Shown piece by piece: positions 48,593 to 58,115 of a stretch of 64,000 nt of DNA. Where the stretch lies: the NCBI RefSeq assembly GCF_003429005.1, contig NZ_QVQV01000002.1:372001-436000 (forward strand), written 5' to 3'. Made by a program: the position numbers and the translations under genes. The notes under the pieces were generated by a model that worked only from the letters and a program-made list of their open reading frames with translations, did no database searches and was not told where the DNA came from. Each line of letters opens with the position of its first letter. The stretch's first letter is position 1. Source of the stretch: Paraburkholderia sp. DHOC27. GTDB taxonomy: Bacteria > Pseudomonadota > Gammaproteobacteria > Burkholderiales > Burkholderiaceae.

Positions 48593-48621
48593 TTGCACGC
48601 CGATCCGATCTGTCCTATAAT
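48593..48621 (+). promoter_or_regulatory. Strong promoter of tRNA-fMet
   Basis: TTGCAC (48593-48598) and TATAAT (48616-48621) with a 17-bp spacer lie 15 bp before the tRNA. The -35 and -10 match the consensus at 10 of 12 positions. Confidence 0.85.
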
Positions 48622-48636
48622 CTTTTCTTCGACGGA

Positions 48637-48713
<77 letters not shown>

Positions 48714-48755
48714 AGTATCACTTGCATAGCAAGATCAAGCGTCGAAACCAACATC

Positions 48756-48786
48756 AAAGGCTTGCCACACCGGCAGGCCTTTTTTG
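48756..48786 (+). terminator. Terminator after tRNA-fMet
   Basis: Arms AAAGGCTTGCC (48756-48766) and GGCAGGCCTTT (48772-48782) pair with one G-U wobble around an ACACC loop and run into a T-tract. It lies 43 bp past the tRNA. Confidence 0.88.
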
Positions 48787-48902
48787 TTTTCGACGCGTTG
48801 ATTTGCTGCATGCGATTTGCGCATGCGTTATGCCCATGCAGCATTCAACGCCTGCAGCGGTTACGTTGCGCCACTCGCATCAGCGCGCAAAGCTCAGCGC
48901 GC

Positions 48903-49271
48903 CTACACCGCAATCACCAGATTGGTGTACTTCGACAGATGCCTGTCCGACGTGACTAACCACAATGGCTCCGCGAGCGCCTGCGCCACCAGCAACCGGT
49001 CGAACGGATCGCGGTGAAAGTCGGGCAGATCGCGCACCATCGCAGCGTGCGACGCCCGCACCGGCAATTCGATGAAGCCGCTGCTCTCGATCTCCGACAT
49101 CAGAAAGTCGACGTGGGCGTCGAGCTTGCCCAGGCCTGCCTTGATGGACGCCTCCCAGATACTTGCGCTACTCGCGAACACATCATCCGCCTCGAGGATG
49201 AGTTCGCGAGCTGCCCGCGTGAGCTTGCGGTCGTCCGTCACCGCCCAGATGTAGACGTGCGTGTCGAGCAT
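48903..49271 (-). CDS. PIN-domain ribonuclease toxin, VapC-like
   Basis: The product is 122 residues. It keeps all four acidic catalytic residues of PIN nucleases: Asp3 (LDTHVYIW), Glu40 (SIWEASIKAG), Asp91 (DPFDRLLVAQA) and Asp109 (TSDRHLSKY). Such toxins cleave tRNA or mRNA when the antitoxin is lost. The start is odd: its ATG lies inside the antitoxin frame (last codon of PLPD) with no ribosome-binding site, and the usual two or three residues before LLDTHV are missing. Expression is therefore doubtful. Confidence 0.85.
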   Translation of the reverse strand: MLDTHVYIWAVTDDRKLTRAARELILEADDVFASSASIWEASIKAGLGKLDAHVDFLMSEIESSGFIELPVRASHAAMVRDLPDFHRDPFDRLLVAQALAEPLWLVTSDRHLSKYTNLVIAV

Positions 49272-49467
49272 CGGGCAGTGGCGCGTCGAAGTCGTCGGCC
49301 ATGCGCACTTTGCCCTTCAACCTGCCGAAGGTGCGCGGCACCTTCGCGCGCTGTGTTGCGGCCAGCAAGACCGCTGGATTGGTGACCGGACCCGTTGCGC
49401 CAACACCTGTTTCGAGCAACCGTGAAAGCCGGCTTTTGGCCAGAAAAACTTTTGAGTGGATCTGCAT
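49183..49467 (-). pseudogene. Remnant of a Phd/YefM-like antitoxin
   Basis: The frame begins MQIHSKVFLAKSRLSRLLE and regains family sequence at RLKGKVRMADDFDAPLPD, typical of antitoxins partnered with PIN toxins. The stretch between (TGVGATGPVTNPAVLLAATQ) is shorter than the usual sixteen residues and looks out of register. After PLPD the frame runs on into the toxin in another frame for 28 residues. The C-terminal toxin-binding end is lost, so the antitoxin is probably inactive. Confidence 0.6.
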
Positions 49468-49693
49468 GATGGACTGCTACTCCTTGCTTCAACAACCGGG
49501 CATGACGCCCCAAAAAATAGAGTAGTAATCCTAACGCAATTACCCATCCATTGCTAAGCGATTCCGCAAACCTGGCCATCCGGCCGAGGGCGCAACGTCA
49601 TCCAGCGTGCGCAACCTGTGTCGACTTCACGCACGGCATCTTGAAAAGCTGCCCCGGTGATAAACTGCTATCACCATTCTTCGTCCCCATCCT

Positions 49694-50239
49694 ATGAAAT
49701 TCTGTTCTGTCTGCGGCCACGAAGTCAGCCTGAGCATTCCGCCGGGCGACAATCGCGAGCGCTTCGTCTGCGCCAGTTGCGGCACCGTGCACTATCAGAA
49801 TCCGCGCAACGTGGTCGGCACCGTGCCGGTCTGGGATGACAAGGTGCTGCTGTGCCGGCGCGCCATCGAACCGCGCTACGGCTACTGGACGCTGCCGGCA
49901 GGTTTCATGGAAATGGGTGAGACCACCTCGGAAGCCGCCTCCCGCGAAACGCTCGAGGAAGCCGGCGCGCGCGTCGAAGTGCAGAGCCTGTTTTCGCTGC
50001 TCAACGTGCCGCATGTGCATCAGGTGCATCTGTTTTATCTGGCGCGTCTGCTGGACCTCGACATCGAGGCCGGCGAAGAGAGTCTCGAAGTGAAGCTCTT
50101 CGAAGAACATGAGATTCCGTGGGACGACATCGCGTTTCCTACGGTCGGACAGACACTGCGCTTTTTCTTCGCTGACCGTCAGTCCGGCAGCTACGGTTTG
50201 CACACCGGCGATATTTTCCGCTCGTTGCGCGAAGGCTGA
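49694..50239 (+). CDS. NUDIX hydrolase with zinc ribbon
   Basis: This 181-residue protein has an N-terminal zinc ribbon (Cys4, Cys7, Cys26, Cys29: CSVCGHE and CASCG). The complete Nudix box runs from Gly70 to Gly91 (Gly70, Glu76, Arg84-Glu85, Glu88-Glu89, Gly91). It resembles NudC-type NADH pyrophosphatases but is shorter and lacks the C-terminal SQPWPFPxS motif. It hydrolyses nucleoside-diphosphate-linked compounds. The aat gene starts 12 bp after its stop. Confidence 0.92.
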   Translation: MKFCSVCGHEVSLSIPPGDNRERFVCASCGTVHYQNPRNVVGTVPVWDDKVLLCRRAIEPRYGYWTLPAGFMEMGETTSEAASRETLEEAGARVEVQSLFSLLNVPHVHQVHLFYLARLLDLDIEAGEESLEVKLFEEHEIPWDDIAFPTVGQTLRFFFADRQSGSYGLHTGDIFRSLREG

Positions 50240-50250
50240 GCGGCGCACGC

Positions 50251-50988
50251 ATGGTTCCCTGGCTCGGACCCGACGATCCGTTTCCCTCCGTTGAGCGCGC
50301 GCTCGGCCCCGCCAGCGGCGCACCGGGCCTGCTCGCGGCGAGCGCCGACCTGTTGCCCGGGCGCCTGATCGACGCGTACCGGCGCGGCATCTTCCCGTGG
50401 TATTCCGACGGTCAGCCGGTGCTGTGGTGGAGTCCCGATCCGCGCATGATCCTGCGCCCCGCCGAGTTCAAGCTTTCGCCCTCGTTACGCAAAACGCTCA
50501 AACGCGTCCTGCGTGACGACGCATGGGAAATCCGTGTGGATCACGATTTTGCCGGTGTGATGCGCGCCTGCGCGCAGGCACCGCGCCGTGGCCAGCGCGG
50601 CACGTGGATCACTGCGGACGTGGTCGAGGCCTACGCGTCGCTGCATCGCGTGGGCGACGCTCACAGCATCGAAACCTGGCATGAAGGCGAACGCGTGGGT
50701 GGGCTTTACGGCGTCTCGTTCGGCCACATGTTCTTCGGCGAATCGATGTTCGCCGAGGTGACGGACGCATCGAAAATCGCCCTCTCCGCGCTGATCGCGC
50801 ACTTGCGACGTCACAAAATAGAAATGATAGACTGCCAGCAGAACACGTCGCATCTGGCGTCGCTGGGCGGTCGCGAGATAGCGCGCAAGGCGTTCATCGC
50901 GCATGTCCGCGCGTCTGTCGATGCCGCGCCCATCCCCTGGCGCTTCGACAAGACGGTCCTGCTCGATGTCGTCGCGCCTGCGGCGTAA
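50251..50988 (+). CDS. aat: Leucyl/phenylalanyl-tRNA-protein transferase
   Basis: The 245-residue product has the Aat motifs [21 protein letters not shown] and [15 protein letters not shown], and ends in the acetyltransferase-like fold. It transfers Leu or Phe from tRNA to N-terminal Lys or Arg of proteins, marking them for ClpS/ClpAP. It overlaps functionally with bpt, which starts 73 bp downstream. The start [18 protein letters not shown] is the usual N-terminus. Confidence 0.96.
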   Translation: MVPWLGPDDPFPSVERALGPASGAPGLLAASADLLPGRLIDAYRRGIFPWYSDGQPVLWWSPDPRMILRPAEFKLSPSLRKTLKRVLRDDAWEIRVDHDFAGVMRACAQAPRRGQRGTWITADVVEAYASLHRVGDAHSIETWHEGERVGGLYGVSFGHMFFGESMFAEVTDASKIALSALIAHLRRHKIEMIDCQQNTSHLASLGGREIARKAFIAHVRASVDAAPIPWRFDKTVLLDVVAPAA

Positions 50989-51060
50989 CGGGCAGTTCCG
51001 GGCCCGTCGTTTAACGAACCGGGTTTGCCATACCCCGAATACGCTTCGAGAGCTGCCAAC

Positions 51061-51885
51061 GTGACGCACCCCAACGAGTTGCCGCTGTCACCTCTTTCCG
51101 CGCTGCAATTCTATGCAACGGCGCCGTATCCCTGCAGTTATCTGGAGGGGCGCGTGGCGCGCTCGCAGGTCGCCACGCCCAGCCATCTGATCAACTCCGA
51201 CGTCTACACCGATCTCGTCAAGGCGGGCTTCCGGCGCTCGGGCGTGTTCACCTACCGCCCCTATTGCGACGGCTGCCGCGCGTGCGTGCCAGTGCGCGTG
51301 CCGGTGGACCGTTTCGAGCCCAACCGCACGCAACGCAAGGTGTGGAAGAAGCACGGCGGTCTCGTCGCCACGGTCGCGCCGCTGCATTACGACGAAGAAC
51401 ACTACGCGCTCTACATGCGCTACCAGTCGGCGCGGCACGCGGGCGGCGGCATGGACCGCGACAGCCGCGACCAGTACGAACAGTTCCTGCTGCAAAGCCG
51501 GATCAACTCGCGGCTGGTCGAATTCCGCGAGCCCCTGCCCGGTCATCCGGACGCGCCCGGCATTCTGCGCATGATCAGCATGATCGACATCCTCGGCGAC
51601 GGGCTCTCGTCGGTCTACACGTTCTTCGAACCGCATCAGCCGCACAGCAGCTTCGGCACCTACAACATCTACTGGCAGATCGAGCAGGCGCGCAGCCTTC
51701 GGTTACCTTACGTCTACCTCGGCTACTGGATCCGCGAAAGCCAGAAGATGGCCTACAAGGCGAACTTCCGTCCGCTCGAAGGGCTCGTCGACGGCAACTG
51801 GAAAACGCTGGATCCGCACAGCCTCGAACTGCCGCCGGTGGATGCCGCCATCCACGGCCGGCGCGGCGGCGGCCCTTACCGCTGA
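51061..51885 (+). CDS. bpt: Aspartate/glutamate leucyltransferase Bpt
   Basis: The product is 274 residues from GTG 51061 ([28 protein letters not shown]), the family-typical start. The upstream TTG at 51025 would add 12 non-conserved residues. The [19 protein letters not shown] and [25 protein letters not shown] motifs are those of arginyl-transferase-like Bpt. It adds Leu to N-terminal Asp or Glu. With aat it supplies both leucylation arms of the bacterial N-degron pathway. Confidence 0.94.
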   Translation: MTHPNELPLSPLSALQFYATAPYPCSYLEGRVARSQVATPSHLINSDVYTDLVKAGFRRSGVFTYRPYCDGCRACVPVRVPVDRFEPNRTQRKVWKKHGGLVATVAPLHYDEEHYALYMRYQSARHAGGGMDRDSRDQYEQFLLQSRINSRLVEFREPLPGHPDAPGILRMISMIDILGDGLSSVYTFFEPHQPHSSFGTYNIYWQIEQARSLRLPYVYLGYWIRESQKMAYKANFRPLEGLVDGNWKTLDPHSLELPPVDAAIHGRRGGGPYR

Positions 51886-52019
51886 TTCGCGGATCCGCGA
51901 GCCGCTGATCCGCAAGCCACGGAGCAGCCGGTAATCTTTGCGCCTCAAGCGCCGCCCTGCCATCTCCTTAAAGCCGCTAAAATAACGGGTTCTCATTTTT
52001 AGCCGCCCGGCTCCGCCCC

Positions 52020-53057
52020 GTGTTCAGTTCACTCTACCCGCTCGTTCGCGCGCAACTCTTTCGCATGGACGCGGAAGACGCTCACCACCTGACCTTGCGC
52101 CTGCTCGGCGCGGCGGGCCGTACCGGTCTCGCGGGGGCGCTGGCGCCGCGCGTGCCCGATGCGCCGCGCACCGTGATGGGTCTCACCTTCCGCAATCCGG
52201 TCGGCCTCGCGGCGGGGCTGGACAAGGACGGCGCGTGCATCGACGGACTGGCGGCGCTCGGCTTCGGCTTCATCGAAGTGGGCACCGTGACGCCGCGTCC
52301 GCAGCCGGGCAATCCGCGCCCGCGCATGTTCCGTCTGCCGCAGGCGAACGCCGTCATCAATCGCATGGGTTTTAACAACGCGGGCGTCGACCAGTTCGTC
52401 AAGAACGTGCAGGCCGCGCGCTATCGCGGCACGTTGGGCCTGAACATCGGCAAGAACGCCGATACGCCGATCGAACGCGCGGCCGAAGACTACCTGTACT
52501 GTCTCGAACGCGTGTATCCGTTCGCGAGCTACGTGACGGTCAACATCTCCTCGCCCAACACCAAAAACCTGCGCCAGTTGCAAGGTGCCGACGCACTCGA
52601 CGCCCTGCTCGCCGCGCTCAAGGACAAGCAGCAGCGCCTCGCGGACCTGCACGGCAAACTGGTGCCGCTCGCCTTGAAGATCGCGCCGGACCTCGACGAC
52701 GAGCAGATCAAGTCGATCGCGGACACCCTGCTGCGGCACGGTTTCGAAGGCGTGATCGCCACTAACACGACGCTCGCACGCAGCGCTGTCAGCGGAATGC
52801 CGCATGCGGAAGAAGCCGGCGGCCTGTCGGGCAAGCCGGTGTTCGACGCGTCCAATGAGGTCATCCGCAAACTGCGCGCGGAAGTGGGCGACACGGTGCC
52901 GATTATCGGCGTGGGCGGCATTTTCTCCGGCGAGGACGCGCGCGCGAAGCTCGCGGCGGGCGCCGCGCTGGTGCAGTTGTACACTGGCTTCATTTATCGC
53001 GGACCGGCGCTGGTCGGCGAATGCGTGCAGGCGCTGGCCGGAGGCCGCGCGGTCTGA
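52020..53057 (+). CDS. pyrD: Dihydroorotate dehydrogenase (quinone), class 2
   Basis: The 345-residue product starts at GTG 52020 ([24 protein letters not shown]), with the amphipathic membrane-docking N-terminus of class 2 enzymes. The FMN barrel has [19 protein letters not shown], the catalytic [14 protein letters not shown]er loop, [12 protein letters not shown] and [21 protein letters not shown]. It oxidises dihydroorotate to orotate with ubiquinone in pyrimidine synthesis. It is transcribed in the same direction as bpt, 134 bp downstream. Confidence 0.96.
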   Translation: MFSSLYPLVRAQLFRMDAEDAHHLTLRLLGAAGRTGLAGALAPRVPDAPRTVMGLTFRNPVGLAAGLDKDGACIDGLAALGFGFIEVGTVTPRPQPGNPRPRMFRLPQANAVINRMGFNNAGVDQFVKNVQAARYRGTLGLNIGKNADTPIERAAEDYLYCLERVYPFASYVTVNISSPNTKNLRQLQGADALDALLAALKDKQQRLADLHGKLVPLALKIAPDLDDEQIKSIADTLLRHGFEGVIATNTTLARSAVSGMPHAEEAGGLSGKPVFDASNEVIRKLRAEVGDTVPIIGVGGIFSGEDARAKLAAGAALVQLYTGFIYRGPALVGECVQALAGGRAV

Positions 53058-53218
53058 GCGCACGGCAGGCGGCAGCCAGTCACCGCTACCGTCGCGGCGG
53101 GCGGCCGAGTATATAGATATAAACAAACAGTAGTTCAGTCTCAATAGTCTGGTTTGCTATGCTTGCCGCCAGTTCAAAACCGCCCGTCATGGGCATCAAA
53201 GCACGAAGAAGGCAAACG

Positions 53219-54016
53219 ATGAAATTTGGCTCGCTGAAAACCCTCCTCGTCGCCGGTCTGATCGGCGCCTCGTTCACCGCGCTCACCGCCCACGCGGACG
53301 ACCTGCTCGATCAGGTCAAGCAACGCGGCACGCTGCGCGTCGGGCTGGAAGGCACGTTCCCCCCGTTCGACTCCAAGGCGCCCAACGGTGAACTGGTCGG
53401 CTTCGACGTGGACATCGCCAAAGCCGTAGCCGCGAAGCTCGGCGTGAAGCCGGAGTTCGTCACCACGGAATGGAGCGGCATCATCGCCGGTCTGCAGGCC
53501 GGCAAGTTCGACGTGATCGTCAACCAGGTCGGCATTACCGATGCGCGCAAGCAGACGCTCGATTTTTCGCCTGGCTACACGTTCTCGGCCGCCCAACTGA
53601 TCCAGCGTAAGGACGACTCGCGCCAGTTCAAGTCGCTCGACGACCTGAAGGGCAAGAAGCTGGGTGTCGGCCTCGGCACGAACTACATGGACATGGCCAA
53701 GTCGGTGCCGGGCATCGACGTCAAGACCTATCCGGGTGCGCCTGAATACCTGGCCGACCTGGCCGCCGGCCGTCTGGACGCCGCGCTCAACGACCGTCTG
53801 ATGCTTGCCTATCTGCTGAAGACCTCGCCGCTGCCGCTGCGCACGGGCGCGTTGGTGGGCTCGGCGAGCCCCTCGGGCATTCCGTTCCGCAAGGGTAATC
53901 CGAAGTTCGCCAAGGCGATCGACGACGCGATGACCCAGCTCGAAGCCGACGGCACCTTCGCGAAGATTTCGGACAAATGGTTCGGCATCGACGTGACCAA
54001 GCCGATCTCCAACTGA
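53219..54016 (+). CDS. Amino-acid ABC transporter binding protein (cystine-type)
   Basis: The product is 265 residues from ATG 53219 with a signal peptide (cleavage about AHA-DD). The family-3 solute-binding domain has GTLRVGLEGTFPPFDSKAPNGELVGFDVDIAKAV and DVIVNQVGITDARKQTLDFSPGYT. This resembles the cystine-binding TcyA/FliY group. It lies before an amino-acid permease gene but a terminator separates them, so the binding protein is made in excess. The exact ligand is inferred only. Confidence 0.92.
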   Translation: MKFGSLKTLLVAGLIGASFTALTAHADDLLDQVKQRGTLRVGLEGTFPPFDSKAPNGELVGFDVDIAKAVAAKLGVKPEFVTTEWSGIIAGLQAGKFDVIVNQVGITDARKQTLDFSPGYTFSAAQLIQRKDDSRQFKSLDDLKGKKLGVGLGTNYMDMAKSVPGIDVKTYPGAPEYLADLAAGRLDAALNDRLMLAYLLKTSPLPLRTGALVGSASPSGIPFRKGNPKFAKAIDDAMTQLEADGTFAKISDKWFGIDVTKPISN

Positions 54017-54086
54017 TCTAAGCGGCGGCGTAACGCGGCCGGCGGCCGTTCAACGCCGCCGCGATAAACGCCATTGCCAAAGCCAG

Positions 54087-54114
54087 GGCGGCATCTCGAC
54101 GATGCCGCCTTTTT
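54087..54114 (+). terminator. Internal terminator between binding protein and permease
   Basis: 9-bp arms GGCGGCATC/GATGCCGCC (54087-54095, 54101-54109) enclose a TCGAC loop, with five T residues following. It would cut transcription between the two transporter genes. Confidence 0.88.
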
Positions 54115-54218
54115 CTTTGCCGGCACCGAACGCAGCATGCGTGCCCTCACGCTGTTACGATCACGCTTCCGGACCTCTTTATGATGTGCGCCCGCCTCGC
54201 GCACGATACTCACCGCCC

Positions 54219-54878
54219 ATGTCCACCACCACCCTGCTCGTCCAATCGCTCCCGGTCCTCGCACAAGGCGCCCTGCTGACGATCAAGTTTGCGGTTCTGT
54301 CGATGGTCTTCGGCCTGCTTGCCGCCAGCTTGCTGGCCATCATGGGGATCAGTCACAACCAGGCGCTGAACTGGATTGCTCGCGTCTACGTGAGCCTGAT
54401 GCGCGGCACGCCGCTGCTGGTCCAGATCTTCGTGATCTATTACGGCTTGCCGAGCATCGGCATCTCGCTCGATCCAACACCTGCCGGTGTGATCGCGCTA
54501 TCCGCGAACGTCGCGGCGTATTTGTCGGAGAGCATGCGCGGCGCGATTCTCGGCATTCATCGCGGCCAATGGCTGGCTGCCTACAGCCTCGGACTGTCGC
54601 GGCGTCAGACGCTGCGCTACGTGATCGCGCCGCAGGCATTGCGCATCGCCGTGCCGAGTCTGTCGAACAGTCTGATCAGCCTGATCAAGGACACCTCGCT
54701 GGTCTCGGTGATTACGGTGACGGAACTGCTGCGCAGTGCGCAGGAAGTGATCGCGGCCACTTTCCAGCCGCTGCCGCTCTATCTCGCGGCGGCTGCGGTC
54801 TACTGGGTGCTGTGTCAGGTGCTCGAATGGCTGCAGCACTGGTACGAGCGACGGCTCGCGCTGCCCACGCGGAATTGA
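54219..54878 (+). CDS. Amino-acid ABC transporter permease
   Basis: The product is 219 residues from ATG 54219 (MSTTTLLVQSLPVLAQGALLT); the upstream frame covers the terminator region and was rejected. It has five membrane helices and the HisMQ-type motifs YVSLMRGTPLLVQIFVIYYG and SRRQTLRYVIAPQALRIAVPSLSNSLISLIKDTSLVSVITVTEL. It is a TcyB-like partner of the binding protein upstream. No ATPase gene follows; lepB lies opposite, so the ATPase must be elsewhere. Confidence 0.93.
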   Translation: MSTTTLLVQSLPVLAQGALLTIKFAVLSMVFGLLAASLLAIMGISHNQALNWIARVYVSLMRGTPLLVQIFVIYYGLPSIGISLDPTPAGVIALSANVAAYLSESMRGAILGIHRGQWLAAYSLGLSRRQTLRYVIAPQALRIAVPSLSNSLISLIKDTSLVSVITVTELLRSAQEVIAATFQPLPLYLAAAAVYWVLCQVLEWLQHWYERRLALPTRN

Positions 54879-54921
54879 GAAAAAGCCGCAGGGCGACCCG
54901 CGCCCGAAGCACCCCATACGC

Positions 54922-55614
54922 CTAGCGCACCGCCAGCGGTATATCGAGCTTCGCGCCGAAGCGATTGAAGCGCGGTTCGTAGAAGTGGTCGGGGTCGAGC
55001 GAGAACGCCACGCGGCGCGTGCGCCCCATCAGCTCTTTACGCGGGAAGAAGCCGAAGTAGCGCGAGTCGGCGCTGTCGTCGCGATTGTCACCCAGCATCA
55101 GATACTCGTCCGGCGGCACGATCACCGGCCCAAAGGAATTGCGCGGGCTCGGCGCCTCGGGCGACAGCCGCACCACATGCACGACCCCGTCGAAACGCTC
55201 GGCCAGATAGTCGCCCTTCGAGGCAGCATCGCCCGGCAGCGGCGCCATCTTGAGCGGCTGATAGTCCGCACGCACGCCGTTCACGTACAGCACGTTGTCG
55301 CGCATTGCCACGCTGTCGCCCGGCAGGCCGATCAGGCGCTTGACGATCAGCTCATGCGCCGCCGACGAATCAATCGTGACGATGTCACCGCGTTGCGGAT
55401 CGTGCAGATGCGCAATGGCGATGTGCGTGAGCGGCACGCGCAGATCGTAGGCCATCTTGTCGACCAGAATGCGATCGCCCTCGCGGATGGTGGGCAGCAT
55501 CGAGCCGCTCGGCACGATATTCCAGTCCGCAATCGCACTGCGGAACAGCACCATCAGGAACAGAAACGCGACGAGGCTTTTGTTGTCGCGCCACAACTTG
55601 GCAAGCATGCGCAT
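54922..55614 (-). CDS. lepB: Signal peptidase I, short paralog
   Basis: The product is 230 residues from ATG 55614 (MRMLAKLWRDNKSL). One membrane anchor (13-30) is followed by the S26 motifs: catalytic Ser38 in VPSGSMLPT, Lys92 in VKRLIGLPGD, and box E LGDNRDDSADSRYFGF. It cleaves secretory signal peptides. It is shorter than the usual two-anchor LepB of beta-proteobacteria, so it may be a second, specialised copy. It converges with the permease gene. Confidence 0.9.
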   Translation of the reverse strand: MRMLAKLWRDNKSLVAFLFLMVLFRSAIADWNIVPSGSMLPTIREGDRILVDKMAYDLRVPLTHIAIAHLHDPQRGDIVTIDSSAAHELIVKRLIGLPGDSVAMRDNVLYVNGVRADYQPLKMAPLPGDAASKGDYLAERFDGVVHVVRLSPEAPSPRNSFGPVIVPPDEYLMLGDNRDDSADSRYFGFFPRKELMGRTRRVAFSLDPDHFYEPRFNRFGAKLDIPLAVR

Positions 55615-55727
55615 CGGACACAGCTCCAGCGGAAGGTAATCGAAAGCGAGGGCTCGCCGCCTCGGCGAGCCCGGCCAAATCGTACCACCGTCGGGCAGTC
55701 GAGGATTTTGCCGCTGCGCCGCGCGTG

Positions 55728-56705
55728 CTACTCGCCTGCGAACCGCAAGCCCAACGCAGCCCGCGCCGCGTCCGTCATGGCGATCATCTGCAAGGATTTG
55801 GCATGCGGCATCAGCGGACTTTCGAGCTGGCCCGCGCGGATCAGCTCGCAAAAGTGCGCGGTCTCGTAGTTGAGCCCGCCGCCTTCGAAGGGCACGTCGA
55901 GTTCGACCACGCGGCCATCCGTGTAGCGAATCGTGGCGCGCACCGGGTTCCACCAGTTTTCGTGGATCGTCACGTGACCGCCCGGCGCGAGCAGCAGCGC
56001 GTCACCCTTGCCGTGCAGATCGAGCCCGCAAAACAGTTGCGAGATGCCGCGTTCGTGCTGGCTGTTCAGACTTGCAAAGGTATCGACGCCGGTCGGTCCC
56101 AGCCGCCCGAGCGTCTGCACCTCCTGCGGTGCGCCGAGCCAGTCGACCGCGAGAAACATCTCGTAGATGCCGATGTCGAGCAGCGCCCCACCGGCATGCT
56201 CGAACGAAAACGACGGATGATCGGGCGGCACGTTCGCCGCCGAACAGCCGGCGCGCACCAGACCCACCTCGCCGATCGGATCGCGCGCCAGGTGTTCGCG
56301 CAAGGCACGATAGAGCGGATAAAACGGCGGCTTCATCGCTTCCATGAACAACCGCTGCGCGCCGCGTGCGGCTGCGAGCACGCGTTCGAGTTGCGCGGCA
56401 TTGATGGTGGCCGGCTTTTCGCACAGCACGTGCAGGCCCGCTTCGAGCGCGGCAATCGCGTAGTCGACGTGACTGTCCTGCAAGGTGGCGATGTAGACCG
56501 CGTCTATGTTGCTCGCCAGCAGCGCGTCGAAGCTCGCACACGCCTCGCCGCCGAACTCCGCGGCAAAGGCCGCCACCGGTTCCGCGCGACGCGACCACAG
56601 CGCACCCAGTTCGGCAGCCGGCACGTGCGCGAGCCCTTGCGCGAAGCGGCGCGCAATGCGGCCAGTGCCGACGATACCCCAGCGAATCACGCGCTCGTCG
56701 TTCAT
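55728..56705 (-). CDS. Gfo/Idh/MocA-family oxidoreductase
   Basis: The 325-residue product has the Rossmann start IRWGIVGTGRIARRFAQGL and IATLQDSHVDYAIAALEAGLHVLCEKPATI with the EKP motif of the family. The C-terminal domain ends AHFCELIRAGQLESPLMPHAKSLQMIAMTDAARAALG. It is NAD(P)-dependent and acts on sugars, inositols or dihydrodiols; it resembles trans-dihydrodiol dehydrogenase-like members. The substrate is unknown. Confidence 0.92.
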   Translation of the reverse strand: MNDERVIRWGIVGTGRIARRFAQGLAHVPAAELGALWSRRAEPVAAFAAEFGGEACASFDALLASNIDAVYIATLQDSHVDYAIAALEAGLHVLCEKPATINAAQLERVLAAARGAQRLFMEAMKPPFYPLYRALREHLARDPIGEVGLVRAGCSAANVPPDHPSFSFEHAGGALLDIGIYEMFLAVDWLGAPQEVQTLGRLGPTGVDTFASLNSQHERGISQLFCGLDLHGKGDALLLAPGGHVTIHENWWNPVRATIRYTDGRVVELDVPFEGGGLNYETAHFCELIRAGQLESPLMPHAKSLQMIAMTDAARAALGLRFAGE

Positions 56706-56761
56706 GGTTGCTTCTCTCCAGTCTGTCTCCGCCGCATCGTACGCATCGACGCAAATTCAAA

Positions 56762-56794
56762 GCGTGATCAACGCGTGATCGACGCGTGATCAAC
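56762..56794. repeat. 11-bp tandem repeat upstream of the oxidoreductase
   Basis: GCGTGATCAAC, GCGTGATCGAC and GCGTGATCAAC follow one another at 56762-56794, 57 bp upstream of the oxidoreductase start. Each unit holds a TGATCA/TGATCG palindromic core. Confidence 0.8.
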
Positions 56795-56858
56795 ACGCAC
56801 GGCGGAGCATCAAATCAAAAGAGAAGGACGATATCACGCAGGGCGCGTGATGGGCCGC

Positions 56859-58022
56859 TCACACGCGCGTGTTTTCCACCGCGCCGAGCGTGCGCCAGCG
56901 CCACGATCCGAGTGCGCGCAGCATGGGCCGCTCCACGCGCAGATGAAACACAACGGCGAGCGCCACCGCTGCGACTGTCGCCGTCGCGAGGGCCACGTAG
57001 GCACCGCTCGAACCATGCAGACCGACATGCGTCATCACTTTCATCACGAGGCTGACGAGCGGATAGTGCAAAAGATAGAGCACGTAGGATGCACCGCCCA
57101 GCAGTTGCCAGTAACGGCCACCGCCGTACACGACACCCCGGTCTTCGGATTTGGCCGCGCCGAAAATCAGCAGCGCGCTGGCGATGCCATAGCAGGCCAC
57201 GGCAACGGCCTGCTGCGCGCGGCTGAGATCTTCGGAACCAGTGGCCTGCCAGGCGGCTGCGCTCACCAGCAGCAGCAACCCCAGCAGCAACGCGAGCCGC
57301 TCGACCCACGGCGCCAGCTTCACAGCGCGTGCTCGCGCCAGTGCAACCGGCGTCGCGACGGCCACCGCGTTAGTCACACCCGAGCCCGTCACACGACACA
57401 ACCACGCGGTTGCACCGCCGAGCGCGAACAGCAGCACCCGGTCGTCCGCGAGAAAGCTGAGCGGGAAACTGCATCCACCGAGGCACGTCGAGAAGTTCAG
57501 GGCCCACAGCCCCGCTACCAGCAACGACGCGAACGGCGCGAGAATCGCCAGCGCCACGAACGCGTAAAACAGGATCTCGTACTGCAGCGACCATGCCACC
57601 GTCAGCACGGGCGCGCCGGTGGTCGTCACGCCTGGTGTAGACGGATCCATCGGGATCAACAGCAGTCCCTTGAGGATGGTCCACGGATCGGTCGGCATGC
57701 TTTGCCGCAATGCAGGCAGGGCCAGCGACGCGCACAGCACCGCCGCGAAAATGATCCAGTAGGTGGGATAGATGCGGATCGCACGCCTCGCCAGGTAACC
57801 GCCGAGACGCTGCGGTTCACCGATATCCTTGCCGTGAATCCAGAAGATGATGAAGCCGCTCAGCACGAAGAAAAAATCGACGCCTGCCGAGCCGCCAAAA
57901 ATGAAAATCCTGTCGAGCGCGAAGTGGCCGAAGTATTTCGGCTGGATGATCGCGCCGCGCGCGTGATAGAACACCACCAGCAAAGCGGCCAGTCCTCGAC
58001 AGGCCTGAAGTGATCGGTACAT
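56859..58022 (-). CDS. Acyltransferase 3 (OafA/NodX-like) membrane protein
   Basis: This 387-residue protein has about ten membrane helices and the family-3 hallmark RGLAALLVVFYHARGA with the essential Arg and His, plus VDFFFVLSGFIIFWIHGKD and FLARRAIRIYPTYWI-type segments. Such proteins O-acetylate surface polysaccharides, peptidoglycan or antibiotics. A surface-glycan role is suggested by manC and other genes 1-5 kb away, but it lies in its own transcription unit. Confidence 0.9.
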   Translation of the reverse strand: MYRSLQACRGLAALLVVFYHARGAIIQPKYFGHFALDRIFIFGGSAGVDFFFVLSGFIIFWIHGKDIGEPQRLGGYLARRAIRIYPTYWIIFAAVLCASLALPALRQSMPTDPWTILKGLLLIPMDPSTPGVTTTGAPVLTVAWSLQYEILFYAFVALAILAPFASLLVAGLWALNFSTCLGGCSFPLSFLADDRVLLFALGGATAWLCRVTGSGVTNAVAVATPVALARARAVKLAPWVERLALLLGLLLLVSAAAWQATGSEDLSRAQQAVAVACYGIASALLIFGAAKSEDRGVVYGGGRYWQLLGGASYVLYLLHYPLVSLVMKVMTHVGLHGSSGAYVALATATVAAVALAVVFHLRVERPMLRALGSWRWRTLGAVENTRV

Positions 58023-58115
58023 GGCGGACTCCGCGCAAAAGCCTCACGACACTGTGCGTGATGCGTCACGCGGGGTCTGTACGCGGCGCCACACTGACGC
58101 TGCGCACCGTCCCGC

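Noticed and set aside
49598..50323. 241-residue minus-strand frame opposite the NUDIX gene
   Set aside because: The NUDIX gene has intact zinc and Nudix motifs; the antisense frame is Arg/His-rich without any motif.
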